From a virus, in IMG/VR virus record IMGVR_UViG_3300008448_000265, positions 1 through 37,428 of that record: DNA of 37,428 nucleotides, one strand, 5' to 3'. Below, one piece after another: positions 1 to 7,756 of this stretch. The translations under genes and the position numbers were made by a program. Each line of letters starts with the position of its first letter. Positions within the stretch are counted from its first letter, which is position 1. The notes below the pieces were generated by a model. The model was not told the DNA's origin and made no database searches. It saw nothing but the letters and a program-made list of their open reading frames with translations.

Positions 1-315
1 ATCTTCTTGTGGTTGAGGTTCTGGTAATTTGATATCATTCATATCAACTATCTTAGCATCAATTTTGATGTTTGCGTAGTCAATAATTGGATAAGCGTCA
101 GTTACCATTTGAGCGGCTACCATTTCAAGTTCATCACGATATCCATCTTCAGCAGCAACAATTTCTTGTAATAATGCCGATGAACGCATCATTGATTGCA
201 TCAATGATTTATTACCAAGCATTGAACGCAAAGATTCACCTGACTTGCCTTTTAAGGAAGCCATTGTTTTAGGTGAAAATATCTTGTCGTATTCTACTTC
301 AGTTAAACGTCCCAT
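1..315 (-). CDS. Hypothetical phage protein, 3' end outside the window
   Basis: Partial gene. The minus-strand frame opens with ATG at 315-313 and runs through the left edge without a stop, giving 105 visible residues that begin MGRLTEVEYDKIFSPKTM. The visible part is rich in Met, Ser and Leu in a helical stretch (about residues 30-60, with MQSMMRSSALLQEIVAAE), then more acidic and hydrophobic. The ATG directly abuts the TAA stop of the upstream gene (TAAATG), which points to translational coupling and supports this start. It is the last visible gene of the putative virion-cargo operon, so a head or prohead role is possible. I do not recognise the family. Confidence 0.75.
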   Translation of the reverse strand, partial: MGRLTEVEYDKIFSPKTMASLKGKSGESLRSMLGNKSLMQSMMRSSALLQEIVAAEDGYRDELEMVAAQMVTDAYPIIDYANIKIDAKIVDMNDIKLPEPQPQED

Positions 316-567
316 TTATTTTTTAGATTGAAATCTTTTAACAATTCTGTCAAGCATTTCTTCCTCATTTAAACCTTCTGCCTTTGGTTTTGGTTTAACT
401 TCAGGATTGCCTAATGGACGACGTGGCTTTGGTTTTTCACCTGGTTTGCCTGGTGCCACTGCTGGTCCTGGTTTTTCAGATGGTTTACTAGGAGCTGTTG
501 CAGGTCCTTCTGCAAGTACCTTTTCTATAGCTTCACGAATTGCTTGTTTTAATTCAGTATGTGTCAT
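316..567 (-). CDS. Small Pro/Lys-rich phage protein with candidate prohead-protease sites
   Basis: An 83-aa protein. The N-terminus is a short amphipathic helix (MTHTELKQAIREAIEKVLAE) ending in L-A-E followed by Gly at residues 18-21. A low-complexity linker of PSKPSEKPG-type repeats follows (about residues 24-62), then an acidic/basic tail with a second L-N-E at about residues 66-69. The N-terminal helix resembles the start of the 120-aa protein at 28360-28722. A helix ending in LxE|small residue fits T4-like capsid-targeting or scaffold peptides cut by gp21-type proteases; that role is inferred. The gene sits between the 878-aa protein and the partial gene at the window edge, with spacing of 0-2 bp. 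No enzymatic motif is visible. Confidence 0.7.
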   Translation of the reverse strand: MTHTELKQAIREAIEKVLAEGPATAPSKPSEKPGPAVAPGKPGEKPKPRRPLGNPEVKPKPKAEGLNEEEMLDRIVKRFQSKK

Positions 568-568
568 A

Positions 569-3205
569 CTATTTATTTAAATGTTGTCTTAATAATTTTT
601 TAAATTCAACTACGTGTTGAGGATAAGATTCAAAATATTCATTTACAAGGTAACGATGAACCTCTGCCAAATTACGTTGTTGTAACGCTTGTAGTAAATC
701 AGATGGTGAATTAAGTGGTAACATCACATTACCATTTTCATTTCCTGTAAGTAAATAGTTTCTATTACCTGGTTGTACATTAATAGATGCTACAATTTGT
801 TGATTTGCTAATCGGATGATGTAAATTTTACTGCCGCTTGGGAGTGAAACTACTTGTCCTACTCTACCTCTATTACCTAATTGGTTATTACGACGAGCAG
901 CACCTCTATCACCATTTGGATCAACACGAGAAGCATTTTGCACAGATAATCTTCTATAATCAGCTCTTGGTAAACGCATAAATGCTGTTTCTAATCCTGT
1001 TTCTCTCATTCTTTCAAACACGTTAATATCACCACCACCACCTGCTGCTGGTTGATCTGCTGCTGGTCTATTAGCTACACCTGCTGGTCTTCCTCTTCTA
1101 CCTGCTGTAGGGGCTGCTATTGCTGCCGCTGCTTGTCCACCTAACAATTGTCTTGCTAATGATGAAGGTACATTTGCTTTAACTAATTTACCTGATTGAT
1201 CAGATATTTTAAAGCTTTCTCTTGGATTAGCTGTATTAATAAGTAATGCTGTTTGGCCATTCATAGCAGGTTTTAATCTACTACTATTATCAATCGGAGG
1301 ATTTGATTGAATAAATCCTACTTTAGATTGACCATTCATTGAATATCCTTGATTACCTAATAATGTTCTTAAATCAGATTCAGTAAACACTTTATTAACT
1401 GCTCTTAAATAAGCAAAATATGATGCCCATTGAGTAGCATCTAAGTTATTACTAGTATCTCTACTTCTCCAATCATCTCTTCTACCATACCCGTAATCAA
1501 CAATTGATCTTTGTTGACGAGGATTAACATCAGCTGGCATTAAGAAAAATGAAGGTGATGATGTTCCTTCAGTAGCTGTAGTTAATACTACTGCTGTTGA
1601 ATCTCCTGCTGATATTGTTCTTTGACTATAAGGAATAGCATTTATAACAGATTTTAGAGCATCTTTATCTATAGTTGAAGGGATATTATCATTTACTTTA
1701 AATAAATTTAAAGCGTTTTGTTGGAATGATTCATTATCTTTAGCACCAGCAAATACTTGCTGTACTTCTTCATTATCGAAAGGTATAGGAACTATACCAC
1801 CATTTTTATCTACTTTGTATGAAGAAAATGAATTTGAATCTAATATTACTTCTCCATCTTCTACAGTTTTAACTATTAATGCAGAATCAGAATTATTTTT
1901 AGCACCGTCAATTACAGTAGTAATTACACTTCTATCAATTACTTCATCACCAGCTAATTTAACTAAATTTCTTAAAGGAATTTTATCTAATTCTGGGTAA
2001 TCAAGTAAATATTTTGATGTACGTTTGTTTAGTTTAATGTTAGGGAAATCATCATCAGCTTGGTATAAACCAACTTCTATATTATCTCCTAATTTTATTT
2101 TAACTATAGTACTACCGTCTTTAGTGATGTATAATCTTTCAACATTTCTAGTATCCCATTTATCCAATTGTACTAAAAGTTTTTTTACATCAAATGAAAA
2201 AGTTTCAGTTGAAAGATATTTTGTATTAATCTTTTCTTGAATATTTGCTGTAATAGATCTTCTAACTTGATTTGGAAATTTATCTAAATGTTTTAGTAAA
2301 ACTATATTATCAATTATACCAGGAGTTTCAGCTACAAATTTAGCTAATTCTGGGAATTTAGGTAAGTATTTTTCTACAAACTCTTCTTGATCAACATCTG
2401 AGAATGTTCCGCTACTTTTTCTAACAACTAAATATTGTTGTTTAGCTGAGAAAGGTAATTTAGACCATTCTCTATATGATATAGCACTTCCTCTATACTG
2501 CTGAGTAAATTTTTCTGCTGTTGATAACGGAATATATTTTAAAATAGATTTAATGTTTGGTACTTCTCTTAACCAAGGAATTTCACTCATCAAATCTTCA
2601 AAACTCATTGAATTAGATTCGTATGGGGAGTTTTGTCTATTTGTATAAACGTATCTACTATTTTCACGAGTTTTTTGAGGATCTCTAACTTGAATAGCAA
2701 CAAAACTTAATTTATCACTATCTGATATATTGCTGTTTTTTGCTAAGTAGAATGTTGGATATCCTTTACTTTCACTGTAACGATAACTAGAAAATGATGA
2801 TCTAGTAATACACCATTTTTCTCCACTACCGTATCTAATACAGTTATCTTCTTTACTACCATTATAAATAACAATAGTATTATTTTCATTATGATATACT
2901 ACATCAGGTGTAATATCTATTTCTTCAGCAGCTTCATCACCTTTAGTTGAAGTAACTAATTTAATAAATTTAGATAAAGTCCATTTACTTAAATCTCTTT
3001 GATCATTAGGTAATTTTTCCTTAATGCGATCAAAGGTCTTAATATAAGCTCTTAACTGATCGTCTGTAATATTGATATTAAGATCATCAGCTTCTTCTTT
3101 GAATTTTTTAATAAAACCTTGTACAGCTTTTTCACTATAGGCTTCATTAAGTTCATTTTTCCAATTATGGACAACGTGTAATATAAATTTATCTATCGCT
3201 CTCAT
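569..3205 (-). CDS. Large putative capsid-packaged phage protein with WCI motif
   Basis: An 878-aa protein from the start at 3205. A longer frame reaches an ATG at 3313, but that start overlaps the upstream gene by about 107 bp, whereas ATG 3205 lies 1 bp after that gene's TAG stop. From this start residues 1-22 form an amphipathic segment ending ELNE|A, which matches the (L/I)xE|A prohead-protease pattern seen in the neighbours. At about residues 125-155 is a YGSGEKWCITRS...PTFYLAKN block; I recall similar 'KWCI' blocks in large T4-like phage proteins of unknown function. A long middle region lacks recognisable motifs. An Ala/Gly/Pro-rich linker (about 680-735) separates a basic C-terminal domain. 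Function unknown; an internal virion or ejected protein is inferred. Confidence 0.75.
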   Translation of the reverse strand: MRAIDKFILHVVHNWKNELNEAYSEKAVQGFIKKFKEEADDLNINITDDQLRAYIKTFDRIKEKLPNDQRDLSKWTLSKFIKLVTSTKGDEAAEEIDITPDVVYHNENNTIVIYNGSKEDNCIRYGSGEKWCITRSSFSSYRYSESKGYPTFYLAKNSNISDSDKLSFVAIQVRDPQKTRENSRYVYTNRQNSPYESNSMSFEDLMSEIPWLREVPNIKSILKYIPLSTAEKFTQQYRGSAISYREWSKLPFSAKQQYLVVRKSSGTFSDVDQEEFVEKYLPKFPELAKFVAETPGIIDNIVLLKHLDKFPNQVRRSITANIQEKINTKYLSTETFSFDVKKLLVQLDKWDTRNVERLYITKDGSTIVKIKLGDNIEVGLYQADDDFPNIKLNKRTSKYLLDYPELDKIPLRNLVKLAGDEVIDRSVITTVIDGAKNNSDSALIVKTVEDGEVILDSNSFSSYKVDKNGGIVPIPFDNEEVQQVFAGAKDNESFQQNALNLFKVNDNIPSTIDKDALKSVINAIPYSQRTISAGDSTAVVLTTATEGTSSPSFFLMPADVNPRQQRSIVDYGYGRRDDWRSRDTSNNLDATQWASYFAYLRAVNKVFTESDLRTLLGNQGYSMNGQSKVGFIQSNPPIDNSSRLKPAMNGQTALLINTANPRESFKISDQSGKLVKANVPSSLARQLLGGQAAAAIAAPTAGRRGRPAGVANRPAADQPAAGGGGDINVFERMRETGLETAFMRLPRADYRRLSVQNASRVDPNGDRGAARRNNQLGNRGRVGQVVSLPSGSKIYIIRLANQQIVASINVQPGNRNYLLTGNENGNVMLPLNSPSDLLQALQQRNLAEVHRYLVNEYFESYPQHVVEFKKLLRQHLNK

Positions 3206-3206
3206 A

Positions 3207-4019
3207 CTATTTTGTTTTACCCCATGATTTGCCTTTACCTGGGTCTGAACATTGTGAAGGTGTTGGGCGGCAAGAAGGATATTTTGCCCTTGTTTCGCCT
3301 TTTTTACGGCCACAAGGCTTACATTTTTTCTTACCGTCTACCTCGCGACATGTATTACAATCAACCCATCCTCCTGTTTTACCAGGTGCACCTTTGCGTT
3401 TAAACCAGGTGCGGAGGGTTTCTTTTTTTGCTTCGTTCAATACATATTCTTTAAATAAACTATCAGCAAAATCATCAAAAGATGAAAGTCCACCTATTGG
3501 TATACCTGTTTGAGATAGGTTTTGATCTTCAAAACTTTTATATATATTTTTATCTACTATTTCAACATTATTTAATAATTCTTTAGGTATCATAACTTCT
3601 TCACCCTTAACTCCTCCAGGTACAGTATATTTATCAACATTTTCTTGAGGGATATCTATATAAGTTAAAACAGCATTTTGTCCATCTTCATAATATCCAT
3701 AGTAAAAAGGTAAAGCTATTCCTTCTAGTGATGTAGTATAACTTGGATTTTTTTTAACCTCATTAGGTCTATTACCTCTCCACAATCTAATAAATCCCGG
3801 TTTAACTTTTGGTAGTTTTTGAATTATCAAATCAGATAATTGTTTATAATAATTTACAGGTGTTAATTCCTCTTTAATACTTTTCCAAATATTGCCTTTA
3901 CGACAACGTACAATAGCACCTGACTTATAGGCAGATGGCTTATCGTATTTGCGATCAGCAATTCGTTTACAACGATCTTCGTTAAGAATTTCTTTTGCTA
4001 TATCTAATAATTTGATCAT
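3207..4019 (-). CDS. ADP-ribosyltransferase-like phage protein with capsid-targeting peptide and Cys-rich tail
   Basis: A 270-aa multidomain protein. Residues 1-14 (MIKLLDIAKEILNE) resemble a T4-type capsid-targeting peptide ending in L-N-E. Residues 16-46 are a small basic segment (KPSAYKSGAIVRCRKG) of a kind I recall in T4-like marine phages. Residues 74-146 show an R-S-E ADP-ribosyltransferase pattern: RLWRG (Arg81), YTTS (94-97), and GEEVMIP (Glu140/141). After a second L-N-E|A at 194-197 comes a Cys/Lys-rich domain (CNTC...CKPCG...YPSC...C, residues 221-257) that probably binds zinc. T4 Alt is a packaged, gp21-processed, injected ADP-ribosyltransferase, so the combination is coherent. 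The ART assignment rests on short motifs and could be wrong; a structure prediction would decide. Confidence 0.65.
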   Translation of the reverse strand: MIKLLDIAKEILNEDRCKRIADRKYDKPSAYKSGAIVRCRKGNIWKSIKEELTPVNYYKQLSDLIIQKLPKVKPGFIRLWRGNRPNEVKKNPSYTTSLEGIALPFYYGYYEDGQNAVLTYIDIPQENVDKYTVPGGVKGEEVMIPKELLNNVEIVDKNIYKSFEDQNLSQTGIPIGGLSSFDDFADSLFKEYVLNEAKKETLRTWFKRKGAPGKTGGWVDCNTCREVDGKKKCKPCGRKKGETRAKYPSCRPTPSQCSDPGKGKSWGKTK

Positions 4020-4020
4020 A

Positions 4021-4404
4021 TTACCATTTTCTACAAGACCAGTATCTTGCTTTAGTACGTGGTCCTGGGTTAGCGCAATTATGTCTTGCTCTAAAGGCGG
4101 CGCGACGTTTAGGATTATTTTTCTTAATATTCATTCCCTTAGCACCAAAGTTAACCTTTACAACTTTACCTGTTTTAGGATTTTTAACATATACCTTAAA
4201 CTTCTTACTATCACCACGCATTGGTTTACCTAAAGGTACTGTACGGCCTTGGTATTTGGCTTCTAACATGCAATCGCAATCAGCTTCATTTAATTCCTGC
4301 TGATACTCTTCCATAAATTGAACAAACTCTAGAATGTCTTGTTCATTCTCGACGTCATATTCATCAATTTCGTCTTCGTTTAATAATTCAATTAATTTAA
4401 TCAT
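4021..4404 (-). CDS. Small basic phage protein with capsid-targeting-like N-terminus
   Basis: A 127-aa protein. The start MIKLIELLNE|DE resembles the T4 Alt leader and ends in L-N-E at residues 8-10. An acidic segment follows, then L-N-E|A at 38-41 and M-L-E|A at 46-49. The C-terminal 75 residues are strongly basic: KKFKVYVKNPKTGKVVKVNFG, then RRAAFRARHNC and KARYWSCRKW with two cysteines. I recall this basic C-terminal block as a recurrent domain in T4-like marine phages, without a defined function. The acidic propeptide and basic core suggest a protein that binds DNA once the propeptide is removed by the prohead protease, as with T4 internal proteins. That role is inferred. The 2-bp gap to the next gene suggests co-translation. 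Confidence 0.72.
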   Translation of the reverse strand: MIKLIELLNEDEIDEYDVENEQDILEFVQFMEEYQQELNEADCDCMLEAKYQGRTVPLGKPMRGDSKKFKVYVKNPKTGKVVKVNFGAKGMNIKKNNPKRRAAFRARHNCANPGPRTKARYWSCRKW

Positions 4405-4411
4405 AGTTTAT

Positions 4412-4642
4412 TTATTTTTCGTGCCACCAATTGCAGCAATATTCATCAGCAGGATAAGGAATTTCTTCAACTCCATCATGCCATTTTAACCAATATTTGT
4501 TATTACATTTATTACCATCAGCAACCCAATATTCACAATTAGCACACATTGAACCGCCTTTAGTTACGCGCATTCCTGGTTTATGATCAGCTGAGTATTC
4601 TGCTGGTCCTTCTTTAAGAATAAGTTCTGATAACTTTATCAT
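4412..4642 (-). CDS. Small Cys/Trp-rich metal-binding-like protein with capsid-targeting-like N-terminus
   Basis: A 76-aa protein. It begins MIKLSELILKE|GPAEYS, so L-K-E|G occurs at residues 9-12, parallel to the neighbouring cargo candidates. The rest carries five cysteines: MCANCEYW (C-x2-C), a single C in NKCNN, and YCCNWW near the end, plus several Trp and His residues. The pattern suggests a small Zn- or Fe-S-binding fold; a high-potential iron-sulfur-like domain is one possibility, but I cannot decide which metal is bound. The start overlaps the stop of the upstream gene by 4 bp (ATGA type), so the two are translationally coupled. Confidence 0.7.
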   Translation of the reverse strand: MIKLSELILKEGPAEYSADHKPGMRVTKGGSMCANCEYWVADGNKCNNKYWLKWHDGVEEIPYPADEYCCNWWHEK

Positions 4643-4920
4643 AAACTAGCACGATTAGTTAGGTATTTAATTTCGGTTCTTAGAGATGCTACCTCAGATA
4701 CTAATTCAAGTATTTGTGCACGCATTTCATCTTTTTCTTTACCAGCTTCAGCTAATAAAGCTTCTAATTTTGAAATACGATCTTTACAATCGTGGCGAAT
4801 AAACTCTTCATCACGTTCTTTGCGCATTGACTTTTTTTCATAAAATCTAAACGCAGCAGCACTACCAAGAACGGTGATAGCAGTCATTACAACTGTGTAT
4901 ATATTGTCTGTAGTATTCAT
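4639..4920 (-). CDS. Small single-span membrane protein with coiled coil
   Basis: A 93-aa protein with one hydrophobic segment near the N-terminus (about residues 7-27, YTVVMTAITVLGSAAAFRFY), then a charged heptad-rich region (about 30-90) that should form a coiled coil. The layout would suit an inner-membrane spanin-like or holin-accessory protein, or a small virion membrane protein; nothing in the sequence settles this. It lies between the zinc-ribbon protein and the Cys/Trp-rich protein, with a 4-bp overlap downstream. It lacks the MIKL leader of its neighbours, although LLAE|A occurs in the coiled coil, which may be chance. Function unassigned. Confidence 0.68.
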   Translation of the reverse strand: MNTTDNIYTVVMTAITVLGSAAAFRFYEKKSMRKERDEEFIRHDCKDRISKLEALLAEAGKEKDEMRAQILELVSEVASLRTEIKYLTNRASL

Positions 4921-4931
4921 AATAATAAATA

Positions 4932-5516
4932 TCAGAATTGGGTTATGTTCTTCACCTTTTCAATATATTCTTTAAATTCCTGAACCATTGTTTTATCGTC
5001 TCCTCCACTCCATACTTCTGTTTCACCATTTTCATTTACGATATGTTCTGAAGTGGTATCATTGATCATGTCTTCTAATATTTGTTCTAGATCATTAACA
5101 TAACTAGACGCGTTTCGTTGTACCATGTTTTTAACATAGTCTTCATATTTACCTTCAAGACGTAATTTAGTCTCCATTTTAATAACACAATCAAAACACT
5201 GTTTGTGGATTGAGTACATTTTGGAATCTAAATTCTTTTTCTTCATTGCTTTACCACAATTAGGGCATGTTAATGGAATTTGTAGTGATTTTTTAACTAA
5301 ATCAAGTTTTGAAATAGTCATTTTAATACCATTCTTTATAGTCCACTGCTTACCATTTTCTTCCCAAACATCACCTTCTTTATGATCAATGAATTCTTTA
5401 GTATAACCTACCTGGGTGGTGGTTTTATCACCGTATTTTTTATTAACTATATTTCTTATTCGTTGTACATCTCTTTCTCGAAACTCTTTTTTCAAAACAC
5501 TTTCGTTACCTGTCAT
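4932..5516 (-). CDS. Zinc-ribbon phage protein of unknown function
   Basis: A 194-aa protein. The N-terminal part (FRERDVQRIRNIVNKKYGD, residues 12-30, then EGDVWEENGKQWTIKNG) is followed by a four-cysteine zinc ribbon: CPNC at 84-87 and CFDC at 107-110. A helical acidic C-terminus completes it. I recall proteins with this arrangement as conserved in T4-like marine phages, without a known function. No capsid-targeting leader is visible, unlike most neighbours. Its ATG overlaps the TGA of... the upstream fusion gene, with a shared 4-bp ATGA (5513-5516), so it is probably co-expressed with that gene. A nucleic-acid-binding or assembly role is possible but not shown by the sequence. Confidence 0.72.
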   Translation of the reverse strand: MTGNESVLKKEFRERDVQRIRNIVNKKYGDKTTTQVGYTKEFIDHKEGDVWEENGKQWTIKNGIKMTISKLDLVKKSLQIPLTCPNCGKAMKKKNLDSKMYSIHKQCFDCVIKMETKLRLEGKYEDYVKNMVQRNASSYVNDLEQILEDMINDTTSEHIVNENGETEVWSGGDDKTMVQEFKEYIEKVKNITQF

Positions 5517-6910
5517 AAACCTAGTTCTTTTAGTTTTTCGATAGTGTTTGAAGCTGATGTATGATGTATTCCAATACCACCTGCTTCATTCCATCTTTGA
5601 ATATTATCTTTTCTATCATCAATTAAAATTGATTTAGGAGAAGCGTATAATTGTTTTTGGTCTGCTGATTTTAAAATTAAAGGTACATTAGGTAAATTTT
5701 GTTCTACCCATTTTTCCTTACCAGTTCTAGATGATTTTTCTCTTGAAGGTGCAGATAATAACTTTGGAGAATATGATTCAATGTAGCTCCATAATTCTTT
5801 TCCATCAGGCATCCATTCTAAATTAACCCAAAAACTTTCACCAGCATCAGAAAGTGGTTGCCAAAAATCAGCATCACCTTTAATGTGTTGTCCTCTAATA
5901 CTTTTACCAGTTAAATCTTCATATCCTTTTTCAAAATCAACTAGTACACCATCCATATCACAATAAATTTTATATTGTGGTTGATTTTCTTTAGCTTCAA
6001 AAATCATTGGATTTATTTGTGCAAATTTTCTCATTATTTGTCCTGCCTTAGCATTTGCTTCATTCTCAGTATCTGAACCTGTGGTTCCGTCTAAAGGTTG
6101 ACCGTTTTGTTTTTGTTTTAAATGTACTAATTCGTGTGAAACAGTTCGGCAGACATCAGCCATGTTGCGGTTACCAACATATATCCATATCTTATCGTCT
6201 TGTGGGTTATACAATCCCATCGACTTCATTTCCCTCGCTTTCTCCGTATCCCTACTTATCACTATCCTACCCCCCATTCCCTTAATCCCTAACTCTCGTA
6301 GGGTGAATTTAATGAATTCTTTTAATAAATCCAAGTTTTCTTTACCTTCTTTTAAAGGTTCTTCTTCTACCGTATCTTCCATTTCATATCCCGCTGCGTT
6401 CATGAAGTCTTTTACATCAATCCCGTTTGGTAGAAACTGTTGAATTAAATCAGCCTTTTTTGATTTTATAGCAATTCTAAATTGTGTAGCATTCACACCA
6501 CTAAAATTACCAGCATCAAATAATTCAGCATTTTTGTATTTTTCATTTTTTAAAATAGCTGAAAAACGAGTAAATTCATCTTTACCAAATGCAGCAACAA
6601 TTTTAGCGTCTGGATTTGAAGTAATTAGGTCATATGTTTCACGTACAGGATTTTCATCTACTACTAAGAAATTAACATTCCCTGGTAATAATGTTTTATA
6701 TAATTCCCATACTTTATAACTTTCATCAGCAGTAATTCCCTCACGTGTTTTAGGTGAGATAAATACTTGCACCTCATCACATATATCAGCAAGTCTTCTG
6801 ACTACATCAAAGTGTCCTTTGTGTGGTGGTTTGAATGCACCTGGAAATACACCAATCGTGTATTGTTCTGCTTCTAATATTTGGTGTGCTATGTATTGAC
6901 CTAAATTCAT
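5513..6910 (-). CDS. Nucleotidyltransferase / HExxH peptidase-like / HAD nucleotidase fusion, putative polyprotein
   Basis: A 465-aa three-domain fusion. Residues 16-175 are a cytidylyltransferase-like/NMN adenylyltransferase-like domain: FPGAFKPPHKGH (HxGH at 30-33) and SGVNATQFR (137-145, the ISxTxxR position). Residues 195-300 hold HELVH (259-263) with ENEANAKAG (282-290) supplying a likely third zinc ligand, as in phage zinc metallopeptidase-like domains. Residues 312-465 are a HAD-type 5'-nucleotidase-like domain: DMDGVLVDF (Asp318/320), LLSAPS, and ILIDDRKDN (Asp431/432). The N-terminus ends I-L-E|A (13/14), and L-K-E|G (188/189) and I-F-E|A (305/306) fall in the two linkers, suggesting cleavage into three proteins. 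Substrates are unknown; NAD or nucleotide metabolism is inferred. Four-base overlaps with both neighbours indicate tight coupling. Confidence 0.8.
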   Translation of the reverse strand: MNLGQYIAHQILEAEQYTIGVFPGAFKPPHKGHFDVVRRLADICDEVQVFISPKTREGITADESYKVWELYKTLLPGNVNFLVVDENPVRETYDLITSNPDAKIVAAFGKDEFTRFSAILKNEKYKNAELFDAGNFSGVNATQFRIAIKSKKADLIQQFLPNGIDVKDFMNAAGYEMEDTVEEEPLKEGKENLDLLKEFIKFTLRELGIKGMGGRIVISRDTEKAREMKSMGLYNPQDDKIWIYVGNRNMADVCRTVSHELVHLKQKQNGQPLDGTTGSDTENEANAKAGQIMRKFAQINPMIFEAKENQPQYKIYCDMDGVLVDFEKGYEDLTGKSIRGQHIKGDADFWQPLSDAGESFWVNLEWMPDGKELWSYIESYSPKLLSAPSREKSSRTGKEKWVEQNLPNVPLILKSADQKQLYASPKSILIDDRKDNIQRWNEAGGIGIHHTSASNTIEKLKELGL

Positions 6911-7743
6911 TTTGATGTAAATTCTTTAACTTTTGAAATAACTTCTTGCTCAGATAAAGCAGATTCTTTAATTTTAGAATCTATATTAATAAATTCTCGT
7001 TCTAATTGAGAAATTAGTTGTTTAAATTGTTCTCTTGATTTTTCTGCGGCTTTAGCTTTTTTAGCTTGCTCATCAGGTGATAAAGGTGTATCTGATGTTT
7101 TACGGAACGTTGATGAAAACTGCTCAGGGTTACTTTTAGTCAATTCGTCTAACCATTCATATAGTTTTCCTTGTTGAACAGCTTGATTAAATCCATCAAT
7201 TTCCTTTTGATATTCTTCATCTGGAGCTTGATATAACACAAAATTATCTCCCAATTTATTTTTATAAGTATCTATATTACCATATACACTATTCCACGTT
7301 GATATAACACCTATTTTAGGTACTTTACGTTCACGTTTAAAATTACGTAAAAATGACACAATAGGGTGGGCATAAACCATTATCATCATTTTATCATAAC
7401 CTTCTATATTCAAAATACCAGGAGTTTCTTTGCGCTTATAAACGCCTCCTACCATTTTAGCTGCGTTAGATGCTGTTGTATCCCAAATAAATGCTCTACC
7501 TTGTGATATAGCTTGAGGAACATCAACATCATCAACCTGCATTGAAGCCTGAGTTAAACTATTGTACATTGGACTATCCTTATCCTCAACATATTTGTCT
7601 GGATTTATAATCTCAAAACCAGGTGCAGCACTTTTAATTTTATTAATTAATGTGCTTTTACCAGCCCCGGCGCCTCCTGCCATGATTATCATTTTATTTT
7701 TAGGAGTGGCTACTTCTAGTAACAAGTCTATTAGTTTAATCAT
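6907..7743 (-). CDS. P-loop kinase (zeta-toxin/polynucleotide-kinase-like) with capsid-targeting-like N-terminus
   Basis: A 278-aa protein from ATG 7743. An in-frame ATG at 7782 exists, but it would place the start inside the hairpin at 7757-7785 and add 13 residues ahead of MIKLIDLLLE|VATP; the shorter start gives the same leader as the neighbouring cargo genes. The Walker A motif GGAGAGKST is at 23-31, followed by INPDKYVED (46-54) and AFIWDTTASN (84-93), an arrangement typical of zeta-toxin-like and polynucleotide-kinase-like P-loop phosphotransferases. The C-terminus is a charged helical tail with a further L-S-E site. It probably phosphorylates a nucleotide, nucleic acid or sugar nucleotide; the substrate cannot be read from the sequence. 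A 4-bp overlap couples it to the fusion gene. Confidence 0.78.
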   Translation of the reverse strand: MIKLIDLLLEVATPKNKMIIMAGGAGAGKSTLINKIKSAAPGFEIINPDKYVEDKDSPMYNSLTQASMQVDDVDVPQAISQGRAFIWDTTASNAAKMVGGVYKRKETPGILNIEGYDKMMIMVYAHPIVSFLRNFKRERKVPKIGVISTWNSVYGNIDTYKNKLGDNFVLYQAPDEEYQKEIDGFNQAVQQGKLYEWLDELTKSNPEQFSSTFRKTSDTPLSPDEQAKKAKAAEKSREQFKQLISQLEREFINIDSKIKESALSEQEVISKVKEFTSK

Positions 7744-7756
7744 ATCTAAATGTAAA

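Noticed and set aside
3206-3313. Longer start of the 878-aa gene at ATG 3313
   Set aside because: It would overlap the upstream gene by about 107 bp; ATG 3205 follows that gene's stop by 1 bp and yields the LNE-type leader.
4639-4920. Single-span coiled-coil protein as the holin or spanin
   Set aside because: The topology allows it, but nothing specific supports it and it is far from the endolysin gene, so no name was given.
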